Assembly (NCBI GenBank): GCA_946902875.1
Contig: OX336348.1
Coordinates: 11,619,741-11,683,740, forward strand
Source of the DNA: Nematopogon swammerdamellus
Taxonomy: Eukaryota; Arthropoda; Insecta; Lepidoptera; Adelidae
Length of the DNA: 64,000 nt
Direction: 5' to 3'
In this document: one piece after another, positions 41,320 to 51,905 of the stretch
How the letters are laid out: each line of letters begins with the position of its first letter
Position numbering within the stretch: position 1 is the stretch's first letter
Made by a program: the position numbers and the translations under genes
The notes under the pieces: generated by a model
The model's input: the letters and a program-made list of their open reading frames with translations, nothing else
Database searches by the model: none
Told to the model about the DNA's origin: nothing

Positions 41320-42538
41320 CCTGAATCTTATTTTTAGACGAAATATAAGACACTTTTATTCTTGCACGTTTTTGAAAAAAATCGATATTTCCGAAGAAAA
41401 AAAAATCTAAAATATTTTTTTTCCAAAATTTTCTCGATTGCTAATGTTTTTTTGGCGGATTCTTATTTCTAAACGAAATATAAGACACTTTTATTCTTAC
41501 ACGTTTTCCCCTTAAGTCGATATTTCCGGAGAGAAAAATAAAACAACCTATTTTTTCATATTATCTCGAATGTTGATGTTTTTTCTCTTGAATCTTATTT
41601 CTAGATGAAATGCGAATCTGTAGTTTCAATCATTTAAATTATTTTCAGAATCATTTAAAAAAAGTGGCCGCCATTTTGAACTTTTTAGTTACTGGACCAA
41701 TTGCTTTCAAAATCGCTATCTGGGTGTCTGTGTGGGCTCTGAATACGAATCTGTAGTCAAAATTTAAAACAAGTGGCCGCCATTTTTAACTTTTTAGTTA
41801 CTGTACCGATTGCTTTCAAAATCTATATTTGGGTGTTTCTGTGGGCTCTGAATACGAATCCGTTGTCAAAATTTAAAAAAAGTGGCCGCCATTTTGAACC
41901 TTTTAGTTTTTTACTACAAATTCATATTCAGAGCCCACACAGACACCCAGATATAGATTTTGAAAGCAATCGGTCCAGTAACTAAAAAGTTCAAAATGGC
42001 GGCTTCTTCTTTTAAATTTTGACTACAGATTCGTATTCAAAACCCACACAGACACCCAGATATCGATTTTGAAAGCAATCAGTCCAGTAACTAAAAAGTT
42101 CAAAATGGCGGCCACTTGTTTTAAATTTTGACTGCAGATTCGTATTCAGAGCCCACACAGACATCCAGATATCGATTTTGAAAGCAATCGGTCCAATAAC
42201 TAAAAAGTTCAAAATGGCGGCCACTTTTTGAAATGTTCACTCCAGATTCGTATTTCGTCTAGAAATAAATTCAGGCGAAAAAACATCAACATTCGAGAAA
42301 ATATGAAAAAATAAGTTGTTTTATTTTTCTCTCCGGAAATATCAACTTAAGTGAAAAACGTGTAAGAATAAAAGTGTCTTATATTTCGTTTAGAAATAAG
42401 AATCCGCCAAAAAAACATCAGCAATCGAGAACATTTTGGAAAAAAAAATTTAGATTTTTTTTTTCTCCGGAAATATCGATTTTATTGAAAAATTTCTAAG
42501 AATAAGAGTGTCTTATATTTCGTCTAGTAATAAGAAGA
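41320..42538. repeat. ~1.2 kb imperfect palindrome with internal ~115-bp repeats
   Basis: The left arm (41320-~41905) and right arm (~41935-42538) are inverted copies. The outer parts share cgaaatataagacactttta and ccggagagaaaaataaaaca. Toward the centre each arm has two to three copies of a ~115-bp unit with agtggccgccattttgaact and atctgggtgtctgtgtgggc. Short open frames inside are repeats of one another. The unit also occurs at 56978-57395. Confidence 0.7.
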
Positions 42539-42543
42539 ACCAG

Positions 42544-42732
42544 AAGAAGAAACAAAGTTCACTCCAGAAGGAAAAAGAATTATAGATGTGGAATATTTCT
42601 TGGAACAGTACACACGTATAGTAACACACATTTCCCTATTCAATTGCGGCGTTGCAGGTCTAAAACTCACGGGAGAAAAGAAAACCGGCTTGATGTCTAC
42701 ATATGCTGTCGTCTGCACAAGGTGTTGTGCTT
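42544..42732 (+). pseudogene. Mutator-like transposase N-terminal domain fragment (plus strand)
   Basis: The frame without a start codon reads EEETKFTPEGKRIIDVEYFL, then EQYTRI, a LFNC motif, GLKLTGEKKTGL and VVCTRC before a stop. This aligns with the domain at 11476 (EGRTLVDLQHLI) and the minus-strand copy near 43450 (GRRLVNVTFFMQQL). It abuts the end of the minus-strand fragment, head to opposite orientation. No catalytic residues lie in this piece. Confidence 0.5.
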
Positions 42733-42744
42733 AGCCGTGTGCAT

Positions 42745-43590
42745 TAGCCTTCCGTAGTCGGTTACGGAACGTTTGAACCCCTCAACAATAATGGTCGATT
42801 CCATCGAGGTAGATGAACCTGAATAATTTTTGAAGCATAGGTGTTCCAGAGGATCTTCGTTTTTATTAGCCGCTCGTGCACATATTATGCAAAATTGGTT
42901 CTTGACACCTAAATATAAAATCTTACCAAATTTTAAGCCCACAATTGCGGCGGCTCCTGACATAGCAGAATAATTCTTACCATATGATCGTTTCGACCAA
43001 CACCCGTCGAGAGCAACCGCAATCAGAGGTATTCCGTCTTTGTCAACATTTCCTACGGATATTGCATTATCTGCGTCCTCCTTGGCAGCTTCGGCCATAT
43101 AGTGCGCTGCTGCTGTCTCCCACCAATCGCAAACTTGATTATGGATAGAAGAATACAATGAAGGGGAAATACCAGGCAAATCTATGGAAGCAGTAATGGT
43201 TTGCAAATGAGGCTGACCGGATCCACATGACATGACAGCCGAAACTACTTGATGGTTCACATCCATTCGATCATTGCTTTCTTCATCCATTTTTACTATA
43301 AACTTTCGATTACACCTTCTGAATTTAAGGGTTAGTTTTGAGTGCAGACCCTTTCTGTATTCAGAAATAATTTCGATGTAGCTGAAAAGATATCCGAATT
43401 CCGGGCCATGGTCACTTATAATTTGTAATTGCTGCATGAAGAAGGTCACATTTACTAGTCGTCGACCAATTTCAGTCGCAGTTTCAGGCGTTGCCTCCGT
43501 CGTCACTTCCAATTCAGGAGTTATGCTGCGAATACAATTATGCTGCGAAGGTCCCTCCGTCGCCACTTCCATTGGAGTAATAGATTTATC
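42745..43590 (-). pseudogene. Mutator-like transposase fragment (minus strand)
   Basis: A T-rich tract ending in CCAG (minus strand, just above 43590) looks like a splice acceptor. The frame then encodes the N-terminal domain (GRRLVNVTFF, LQIISDHGPEFGY), SLYSSIHNQVCDWWETAAAH, the ALDGCWSKRSYGKNYSAMSG catalytic motif with the first Asp, LGVKNQFCIICARAA, CFKNYSGSSTSMES and an end near TDYGRL. The second and third acidic residues and the whole C-terminus are lost. It is the best-preserved Mutator-like piece in the window and open throughout. Confidence 0.65.
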
Positions 43591-44147
43591 CTGGAAAAAA
43601 AATATCAAAAAGTGTAAAAAGTTATCAACCTATTGGAGACTTCAAATTAATTTATGTCAAATGCAAAATGTCTCAGAACTAAAAATTACAAGCACAATAA
43701 CTTACGTGTTCATCTGTTATAGGCTTTGTGTTTCAACTTCAGTTCTACAGAAATGAAATAATAAAGCTAAATCACAGAACAAAATAAGTCATATGAAACT
43801 AGCACTTACGAGCGCGCACTCTACTCCACTCAGTCTCTATTCACAATAGAGTGTCGTCTGACCGTAAACCTGGAAGTCACTAACGCAATTTGGAGGGCGG
43901 TTATCAAATCCCGGAGCGACGTGCACCTGCGTCGATGGCTTGTGGACGACTGCCGATTCCGAGAGACAGCGCGTTTGCGTCGATTCGTCCGCGCGGCGCA
44001 TGGCGCCGCCATGGAAAAATGTATGAAACGGCAACGGCTCAAATTTCAGAAAGTTAAAAGATAGTTCAGTGAAAAACCAATAATTACTCTGTAAGAGTTT
44101 GAATTTATTTAGATGATTCTTAGTCTTATTGACTCTAAGCTCAACGA
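43591..44147. other. no gene supported
   Basis: Contains the possible upstream intron of the Mutator-like fragment and a GC-richer patch at 43840-44030 with overlapping 65- and 70-codon frames on minus. Neither has a known motif, though one could be a 5' exon of that transposase. Confidence 0.35.
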
Positions 44148-44463
44148 ACCATTTTTCGTGTTAGACGTATTTGTAACAAATCGCGAGGGAACTAGCAAAG
44201 GCATTTTTGAACGATTTTACCACTTTTAAACCACATTTAGTTACAAGGAATATAGACAGTAACTTCACTAGAACAGAATCATGTACCGATTTAAGCTCAG
44301 ATCATACCCCAATCATATTGAATATCAGCACAATGATCACACTGGTTGAACCTCCTTTAAGAATATATATAACCTTAAAAATACGAACTGGGAACTATAT
44401 AAAAGCCTAATAGCAAAGGAAATTAGACTACAAACTAAGATAAAGACTGTAAAAGACTTAGAA
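44148..44463 (+). pseudogene. Jockey-2, part 1: endonuclease C-terminus
   Basis: Frames with several shifts read LDVFVTN, then SSDHTPIILNIST (the conserved C-terminal endonuclease motif), and NTNWELYKSLIAKEIRLQTK ending KTVKDLE. They match residues ~187-265 of the intact Jockey ORF2 at 19698-22376 in order. The element resumes at 53820, so 9.36 kb have been inserted. Confidence 0.7.
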
Positions 44464-44621
44464 GGCTATTTAACTACGAGGATTTTGTTTTTATCTATGT
44501 TACCATCAAAGTGTTACATTTTACAGTCAACATTATGTTATTGTTATGGCGTTCTAAGCATTGCTGATGTAATGATGAATATTTACTTTATTAATATAAT
44601 TTATAAATTGTATATGTTGCA

Positions 44622-45837
44622 ATGTCTAACTCACAGATGTCTAACTTAATATTTTATTACCAGAACGTGCGTGGACTTCGAACTAAGACTCATACATTTT
44701 CACAAAATGTTTTACTTTCAGACTATGATGTAATTTTGATTTCGGAATCATGGTTATGTGAAGGCATATATGACAGGGAGCTATTTAATGAGAAATTTAC
44801 TGTGTACAGATTGGATCGTTGTTTTAGTACAGGTAAAATGTTTGGGGGAGGTGTGATCATAGCAGTTCGTACTGATTTGAACAGCACTTTGCAACAATCT
44901 TGGTCACCATCTGACAGTTTGAATGAAATATTATGGATCAGTGTTAAAACGGGAGCAAAAAGAACAAATATCTGTTGTTGCTACTTCCCTCACGGTAAAA
45001 ATCATTACACATCAATAGAAAACTTTTTCGAAACAACCTCTGATTTATACTTGAACAATCCCGATGATAATTTTATTATAATTGGGCATTTTAATTTAAC
45101 GAATGCGGACTGGCAACCTACAACTTACTCTAACGAAATGTATTTACAGCCAACCACCGATGCGTTTGTGAAATTATTGTCTGATTTCCTTTCCCTAACA
45201 AATATAATGCAATTTAATAAATTTCCTAATGCCAATGGCCGTTTTTTGAATTTAATTTTAAGTAATATCACTGAAGTCCAGTGTCTACATTGTGACAGTC
45301 CTTTGGTTTCGGAAGATCTTCACCACCCTGCATTAGAGTTACATATATCTTTGGGATGTACTAGAAATACTTTACCAGATGAGCGTCGCTCCATTCAACT
45401 ATTTCGAGATGCTGACTACGACCTAATAAAACAAAACTTAGTTGCATTCGATTGGGAAGCCATGCTATCAGAACCAGCAATTGAAGATGCTACTGAATTA
45501 TTTTACAATAAGATAAACGAAATTATTCGAGAGCTTGTGCCAACTAAAACCATTAATAATAGTCACTTCCCACAGTGGTATACTGTACCACTCAGAAAGT
45601 TAATAAATGAAAAATTAAAATATCACCGACAATGGAAAAAATATGATTTAAGGTCTGATTATATTACTTTTTCAATGCTCAGGAAACGTCAAAAGAATTT
45701 ACAGTCTGAGTGTTATGAAAAGTATATCGAAAAAACTGAAAGCCTAAAAACCAACCCTAAGTGTTTTTGGAACTTTGTCAAGTCGAAAAAAGCTAGTGAC
45801 GGTATACCTCGAGACATGTTTCTTAAAGAAAAAAAAT
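44622..45837 (+). pseudogene. LINE-B ORF2, 5' part: APE-type endonuclease
   Basis: About 405 codons. Motifs in order: YYQNVRGLRTK, ILISESWL, GGGVIIAV, IIIGHFNLTNADW (the usual GDFN is GHFN, so the catalytic Asp is His), and the linker ending NPKCFWNFVKSKKASDGIPR. It stops in an A-run at 45831-45838 where the nested insertion begins. The reading frame resumes in register with KVSGARDVCDLF at 51909, so the two parts formed one ORF. Confidence 0.8.
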
Positions 45838-46845
45838 AAAGTTTAAAAAACTGTAACCCGACTATGGAAAAAAGTAACTATTAATAAAAAAACTAAAAAA
45901 GTTTCAAAACCTTTACCATAAATAAAATAAACTAAAAAGTAAGAAACAAGATATTTGGGAGCCATGGCAGTGCTTCCTTCGGACGTTGCTATCATCGTCT
46001 TATTGGGTAAGAGCAGTCTTTTGATTTTCCTGTTTATTTAGTTTTATTGAAGTCTTCTGGCAGTTTCACATTAATAACGTTATAATTAAATTGAAATGCC
46101 GTAGTCGTGCGTTGTCAGCTATAAAAAAAATTATGCTTGATTGACGGCATCTCGTTGTTAATTTTGTGATCATGCTGAGGAAGGGGAAGAGAGTGAGTGA
46201 GGGAGTGAGGGAGTGATGGAGGGGAAGAGGGAATGAGGGAGGGAGGTAAAGATAATATTTTGCCTCGACTCATACAACAGCAATCGGCCACAATAATATA
46301 ATCCTATAACCTTTCATTTATTCATTAGAGTTACTCAGTAGTAGTAGGTAAATAACACATAATTCTGTGAAAATTTCAACTGTCGACCTATTACGGTTCC
46401 AAAGATACAGCAGTAGGACAGACAGACGGACGGACAGACAGACAGACGGCGTAGGCTTAAATATAATATTAAATATAATCCGTACGGGATACGGAAACCT
46501 AAAGAAAAGTATTTTCGTATATTTAAAGTTAAGTAGACAATTTTTTTTATATAGCTGACAACGCACGACTACGGCATTTCAATTTAATTATAACGTTATT
46601 AATGTGAAACTGCCAGAAGACTTCAATAAAACTAAATAAACAGGAAAATCAAAAGACTGCTCTTACCCAATAAGACGATGATAGCAACGTCCGAAGGAAG
46701 CACTGCCATGGCTCCCAAATATCTTGTTTCTTACTTTTTAGTTTATTTTATTTATGGTAAAGGTTTTGAAACTTTTTTAGTTTTTTTATTAATAGTTACT
46801 TTTTTCCATAGTCGGGTTACAGTTTTTTAAACTTTATTTTTTATT
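45830..46845. mobile_element. foldback element with ~300-bp inverted repeats
   Basis: 45830-46132 and 46539-46845 are near-perfect inverted copies, sharing for example gtaacccgactatgg, gagccatggcagtgcttcct and ctgccagaagacttcaataa. The ~400-bp loop holds a GA-rich tract (46180-46250) and a copy of the dispersed repeat with (CAGA)n at 46345-46500. No protein is encoded. Its left edge is also the left edge of the composite that splits LINE-B. Confidence 0.75.
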
Positions 46846-46875
46846 TCATTCTTTTTAGTAATATTACATAAATAA

Positions 46876-48996
46876 AACTTCTCGAATAAGTAAGTAACTG
46901 AGGGCGAGGCCGAAGGCCGAGCTGCGGTTAAGAATACCATAAACCTTCTCGAAGACAGTAAGTAACTATGGGTGAGGCCGAAGGCCGAGATGCGTTCAGG
47001 AAGACGAATAACCTTCTCGAAGACAGTAAGTAACTATGGGCGAGGTCGAAGGCCGAGCTGCGTTCAGGAAGACGAAAAACCTTCTCGAAGACAGTAAGTA
47101 ACTACGGGCGAGGCCGAAGGCCGAGCTGCGTTCAGGAAGACGATGAACCTTCTCGAAGACAGTAAGTAACTATGGGCAAGGCCGAAGGCCGAGCTGCGTT
47201 CAGGAAGACGATAAACCTTCTCGAAGACAGTTAGTAACTATGGGCGAGGCCGAAGGCCGAGCTGCGTTCAGGAAGACGAATAACCTTCTCGAAGACTGTA
47301 AGTAACTATGGGCGAGGCCGAAGGCCGAGCTGCGTTCAGGAATACGATAAACCTTCTCGAAGACAGTAAGTAACCATGGGCGAGGCCGAAGGCCGAGCTG
47401 CGTTCAAGAAGACGATAAACCTTCTCGATGATAGTAAGTAACTATGGGCGAGGCCGAAGGCCGAGCTGCGTTCAGGAAGACGATAAACCTTCTCGAAGAC
47501 AGTAAGTAACCATGGGCGAGGCCGAAGGCCGAGCTGCGTTCAAGAAGACGATAAACCTTCTCGAAGACAATAAGTAACTATGGGCGAGGCCGAAGGCCGA
47601 GCTGCGTTCAGGAAGACGATAAACCTTCTCGAAGACAGTAAGTAACTATGGGTGAGGCCGAAGGCCGAGCTGCGTTCAGGAAGACGATAAACCTTCTCGA
47701 AGAGAGTAAGTAACTGTGGGCGAGGCCGAAGGCCGAGCTGCGTTCAGGAAGACGATAAACCTTCTCGAAGAGAGTAAGTAACCGTGGGCGAGGCCGAAGG
47801 CCGAGCTGCGTTCAAGAAGACGATAAACCTTCTCGAAGACAGTTAGTAACTATGGGCGAGGCCGAAGGCCGAGCTGCGTTCAAGAAGACGACAAACGTTC
47901 TCGAAGACAGTAAGTAACTATGGGCGAGGCCGAAGGCCGAGCTGCATTCAGGAAGACGATAAACCTTCTCGAAGACAGTAAGCAACCATGGGCGAGGCCG
48001 AAGGCCGAGCTGCGTTCAGGAAGACGATAAACCTTCTCGAAGACAGTAAGTAACTATGGGTGAGGCCGAAGGCCGAGCTGCGTTTAGGAAGACGATAAAC
48101 CTTCTCGAAGAGAGTAAGTAACTATGGGCGAGGCCGAAGGCCGAGCTGCGTTCAAGAAGACGATAAACCTTCTCAAAGACAGTAATTAACTATGGGTGAG
48201 GCCGAAGGCCGAGCTGCGTTCAGGAAGACGATAAACCTGCTCGAAGACAGTAAGAAACTATGGGCGAGGCCGAAGGCCGAGCTGCGTTCAGGTAGACAAA
48301 TAACCTTCTCGAAGACAGTAAGTAACTATGGGTGAGGCCGAAGGCCGAGCTGCGTTCAAGAAGACGATAAACCTTCTTGAAGACAGTAAGTAACTATGGG
48401 CGAGGCCGAAGGCCGAGCTGCGTTCAGGAAGTCGATGAACCTTCTCGAAGGCAGTAAGTAACTATGAGCGAGGCCAAAAGCCGAGCTGCGTTCAGGTACA
48501 CAAATAACCTTCTCGAAGACAGTAAGTAACTATGGGCGAGGCCGAAGGCCGAGCTGCGTTCAGGAAGACGATAAACCTGTTCGAAGACAGTAAGTAACTA
48601 TGAGCGAGGCCGAAGGCCGAGCTGCGTTCAGGAAGTCGATAAACCTTCTCGAAGACAGTAAGTAACTATAGGCGAGGCCGAAGGCCGAGCTGCGTTCAGG
48701 TAGACAAATAACCTTCTCGAAGACAGTAAGTAACTATGGGTGAGGCCGAAGGCCGAGCTGCGATCAAGAAGACGATAAACCTTCTCGAAGACAGTAAGTA
48801 ACTATGGGCGAAGCCGAAGGCCGAGCTGCGTTCAGGAAGTCGATAAACCTTCTCGAAGGCAGTAAGTAACTATGGGCGAGGCCAAAAGCCGAGTTGCGTT
48901 CAGGTAGACAAATAACCTTCTCGAAGACAGTAAGTAACTATGGGCGAGGCCGAAGGCCGAGCTGCGTTCAAGAAGACGATAAACCTTCTCGAAGAC
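46876..48996 (+). repeat. 68-bp minisatellite array C (~31 units)
   Basis: About 31 head-to-tail copies of a 68-bp unit, all in one orientation, each with ggcgaggccgaaggccgagc, gcgttcaggaagacgataaa and cttctcgaagacagtaagta. Most units differ by only a few bases, so this array is younger than arrays A and B. Unlike them it lacks the tagcttttgcccgcgg head and runs directly into the pentanucleotide repeats. Confidence 0.88.
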
Positions 48997-49420
48997 TTTA
49001 TCCTATCCTATCCTACCCTACCCTATCCTGTCCTGTCCTGTCCTGTCCTGTCCTGTCCTGTCCTGTCCTGTCCTGTCCTGTCCTGTCCTGTCCTGTCCTG
49101 TCCTGTCCTGTCCTGTCCTGTCCTGTCCTGTCCTGTCCTGTCCTGTCCTGTCCTGTCCTGTCCTGTCCTGTCCTGTCCTGTCCTGTCCTGTCCTGTCCTG
49201 TCCTGTCCTGTCCTGTCCTGTCCTGTCCTGTCCTGTCCTGTCCTGTCCTGTCCTGTCCTGTCCTGTCCTGTCCTGTCCTGTCCTGTCCTGTCCTGTCCTG
49301 TCCTGTCCTGTCCTGTCCTGTCCTGTCCTGTCCTGTCCTGTCCTGTCCTGTCCTGTCATAACCTATCCTATCCTATCCTATCCTATCCTATCCTATCCTA
49401 TCCTATCCTATCCTATCTCA
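48997..49420 (+). repeat. (TCCTA)n-(TCCTG)66-(TCCTA)n microsatellite
   Basis: Perfect TCCTG units run from 49026 to 49355, 66 copies without a single interruption. TCCTA and TACCC variants flank it on the left (48999-49025) and about ten TCCTA units on the right (49362-49412). All three plus frames stay open because the unit contains no stop codon; the long frames across it are not genes. Confidence 0.92.
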
Positions 49421-49425
49421 TAGTT

Positions 49426-50931
49426 ACCCTAGACCTGTGGAGTCTATCACCTGTATTATTGAAATCTGTAACAAGTGTTATCGGCCCGCTAACAGATATT
49501 GTAAATGACTGTCTAGAAAATGGCATATTCCCAGATTCATTAAAAGTAGCCAAAGTTGTATAACTTTGGCTTTGTATAAAAAGGGATGCCATAACAATGT
49601 TGAGAACTATCGTCCTGTTTCTATATTGCCAGTTTTCAGTAAGGTTTTTGAAAAAATTTTGGAAAAACGGCTAATTAAATTCCTTACAGATAATGAACTT
49701 TTAAATTGTAAACAATTTGGATTTCGGAAAGGACTCTCAACGGGTGATGCTATAGCTTCTATGGTAAAATCAATATTAACTTCTCTAGACAACTCTCAGC
49801 ATACTTATGGCATTTTTTGTCTGTGTAAATCACGCCAAAGCCTTTGACTGTGTAAATCACGAAATATTATTAATGAAGCTGGAACATTATGGCATAAGAG
49901 ACAATGAATTGCGTATATTTCAATCATATTTAGAAAATAGAGCTCAAATATGTGACGTCAATGGCTTAAAATCGAATGTAGAATCAATCACAATGGGTGT
50001 GCCGCAGGGTTCTATCCTGGGACCATTATTGTTTCTAATATATGTTAACGACATCTCGAGCTGTATAACAGACGATATAGAGATGGTAATGTTTGCAGAT
50101 GATATCTCAGTTGTACTGAAAAACAATGATATAAGTAAACTGAGAGAATCCTTTTTAACTGTACTAGAATCTCTAAAATCTTGGTTTGAGTGCAACAATC
50201 TATTGCTAAATGTCAACAAAACTAATATTATGCACTTTGCTCTTGGGACTCATAGACGTAATAACAATGATAGCATATTAAAAACTGCAGATAACTTGTC
50301 ATTAAACCTTGCTAATGAACTAACTTTTCTTGGGGTAATATTTGATAAAAGTTTTACTTGGAAAGCCCACATAAACTCTTTAGCTGGTAAGTTGAGTTCC
50401 GCATGTTATGCTATCAAAAAAATTAAAGAGCTAGGCGGGACCCATGCTGCAAAAACGGTTTATCATGCTTATTTTGAGAGCATCATGTCATATGGCCTAA
50501 TGTTTTGGGGAAATGCAGCAGACTCAAATAGAATATTTTTATTACAGAAGAGGGCCTTGAGGTACATCCTAAATATGAAAACTAGAGATACTTGTAGGGC
50601 AGCGTTCGGAGAGATAGGAGTCATGACTTTACCAAGTGCATATGTTTACCAGAACATATGCTATGCCAGAAAATACATTCATGATTCCTCTCTCAATTCC
50701 GACAATCATAACTATGACACACGGGGTAAGAATAATGTACAACTAATAAGACATAGATTAGCTAAAACTACAAAAAGCTTTATTTGTAATAGTGTTAGAT
50801 TTTATAATAAACTGTCTCCTAACATAAAACAATTAGATGACAATAATTTTAAACGACGGATTAAAATAATGTTAATTGAAAAGAGTTATTACAGTATTAA
50901 GGATGCATTAACTGACCGTAATTTTATCTAA
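49426..50931 (+). pseudogene. LINE-C reverse transcriptase (5'-truncated, frameshifted)
   Basis: An RT starting at SLSPVLLKSVTSVIGPLTD, with LENGIFPDSLKVAKVV, then after a shift and stop near 49560 YRPVSILPVFSKVFEKIL and QFGFRKGLSTGDAI, and after another shift near 49830 the motif A region VNHAKAFDCVNHEILL, VPQGSILGPLLFLIYVNDI and MFADDIS. The last frame (49807-50931) is open through the thumb and C-terminus (YNKLSPNIKQL). KAFDCVNHEILLMKLEHYGI is typical of CR1/L2-like LINEs. The endonuclease is missing. Confidence 0.78.
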
Positions 50932-51374
50932 GAGTCTGACTACTATTTTTCCCACTAACAAATTTTGACAATTCGATACACTTTGTATCATTTGATTTTT
51001 AATATGACTTATTACATTTCTTTGTAATAAACGTAAAGTAATTGTTTTATTTGACTTGATATAATATGAAATATCAAAATTGACGATGGCACTATACACC
51101 AGATATAGGTAATTTAAATAGGCAGTGTGGTCAGATTCTTCAGTATTCATGTTTATGCTGTAAATATTAATGCTCTTGTGAGCGGTAGTATGGGTTAATT
51201 ATTTGTAAGTTACTATAATATAATACTTTTAAGGTACTAACAAAACATTGTGACTTGCGAAGTTTGTTTGTCAGTTCTTCTTCGCATTGAATTTAGAACT
51301 GGCGGAATTTTCGACATGTCCAAGCGTAGGTTACCTACCTGTGGATGAAATTATACAATAAACAATAAACAATA
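50932..51374 (+). other. LINE-C 3'UTR
   Basis: About 440 bp of AT-rich sequence between the RT stop and the (TCCTA)n array, ending aataaacaataaacaa. It contains no frame of note. Assigning it to LINE-C is an inference from position. Confidence 0.5.
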
Positions 51375-51470
51375 TCCTATCCTATCCTATCCTATCCTAT
51401 CCTATCCTATCCTATCCTATCCTATCCTATCCTCACCTATCCTATCCTATCCTATCCTATCCTATCCTAT
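51375..51470 (+). repeat. (TCCTA)n microsatellite at the LINE-C 3' end
   Basis: About 19 TCCTA units with one tcacc variant. The same repeat unit stands at the 5' boundary of LINE-C (49362-49412), so LINE-C is bracketed by it. Confidence 0.85.
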
Positions 51471-51905
51471 AAGGTAAGAAGGGAATAATAAATATGGCAA
51501 AATAAATATCTGAATCTGAATCTGAAGGGACCTACAGTTTTACGTGCAATCCGAACCACGGTTGGGCTTATAATTTTTTATTTCATTCATTTTGGTTTAA
51601 ACCATTAAGTGTCTTATATTTTTGAAATCGCCTTTAGAAGCTCTTGACAATGATACCCCACTCGGTGGGGTTTGAAGAAAATATTTTTTTAAAGTGTGAC
51701 AATATGGGGTCCCACGGCCGCCATTTTTTATTTATGGAAAAATTTGGTACCCCATGACAAGGGGACCATCATAACAAATCGATTGACACCACGATCATCA
51801 AAATCGAATGAGTAGTTTAGCAGTTACGGTGGAACATCCGTACATACCCAGCCACATAGACTGCCAACCACATTACCCTCCTTTTTGGCTCTGCCATAGT
51901 CGGGT
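51471..51905 (+). repeat. interspersed repeat forming the right end of the composite
   Basis: Related to the block at 9522-9900, with cagttacggtggaacatccg, an acataccc block and ttaccctcctttttggctct, ending ccatagtcgggtaa. That terminal motif is inverted relative to taacccgactatgg at 45853-45867, so the composite inside LINE-B has inverted ends of ~14 bp. Confidence 0.5.

Noticed and set aside
43830..44042. Two overlapping minus-strand frames of 65-70 codons as a gene
   Set aside because: No motif; possibly a 5' exon of the Mutator-like fragment, but not enough evidence to call.
48894..49563. Long frames encoding repeated VLSCP or DRTGQ peptides
   Set aside because: They are produced by the stop-free TCCTG pentanucleotide in all frames and by adjacent satellite units.
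49362..51470. (TCCTA)n as insect telomeric repeat
   Set aside because: The insect telomere unit is TTAGG (CCTAA on the other strand). The unit here is CCTAT, one base different throughout, and is interior to LINE sequence.
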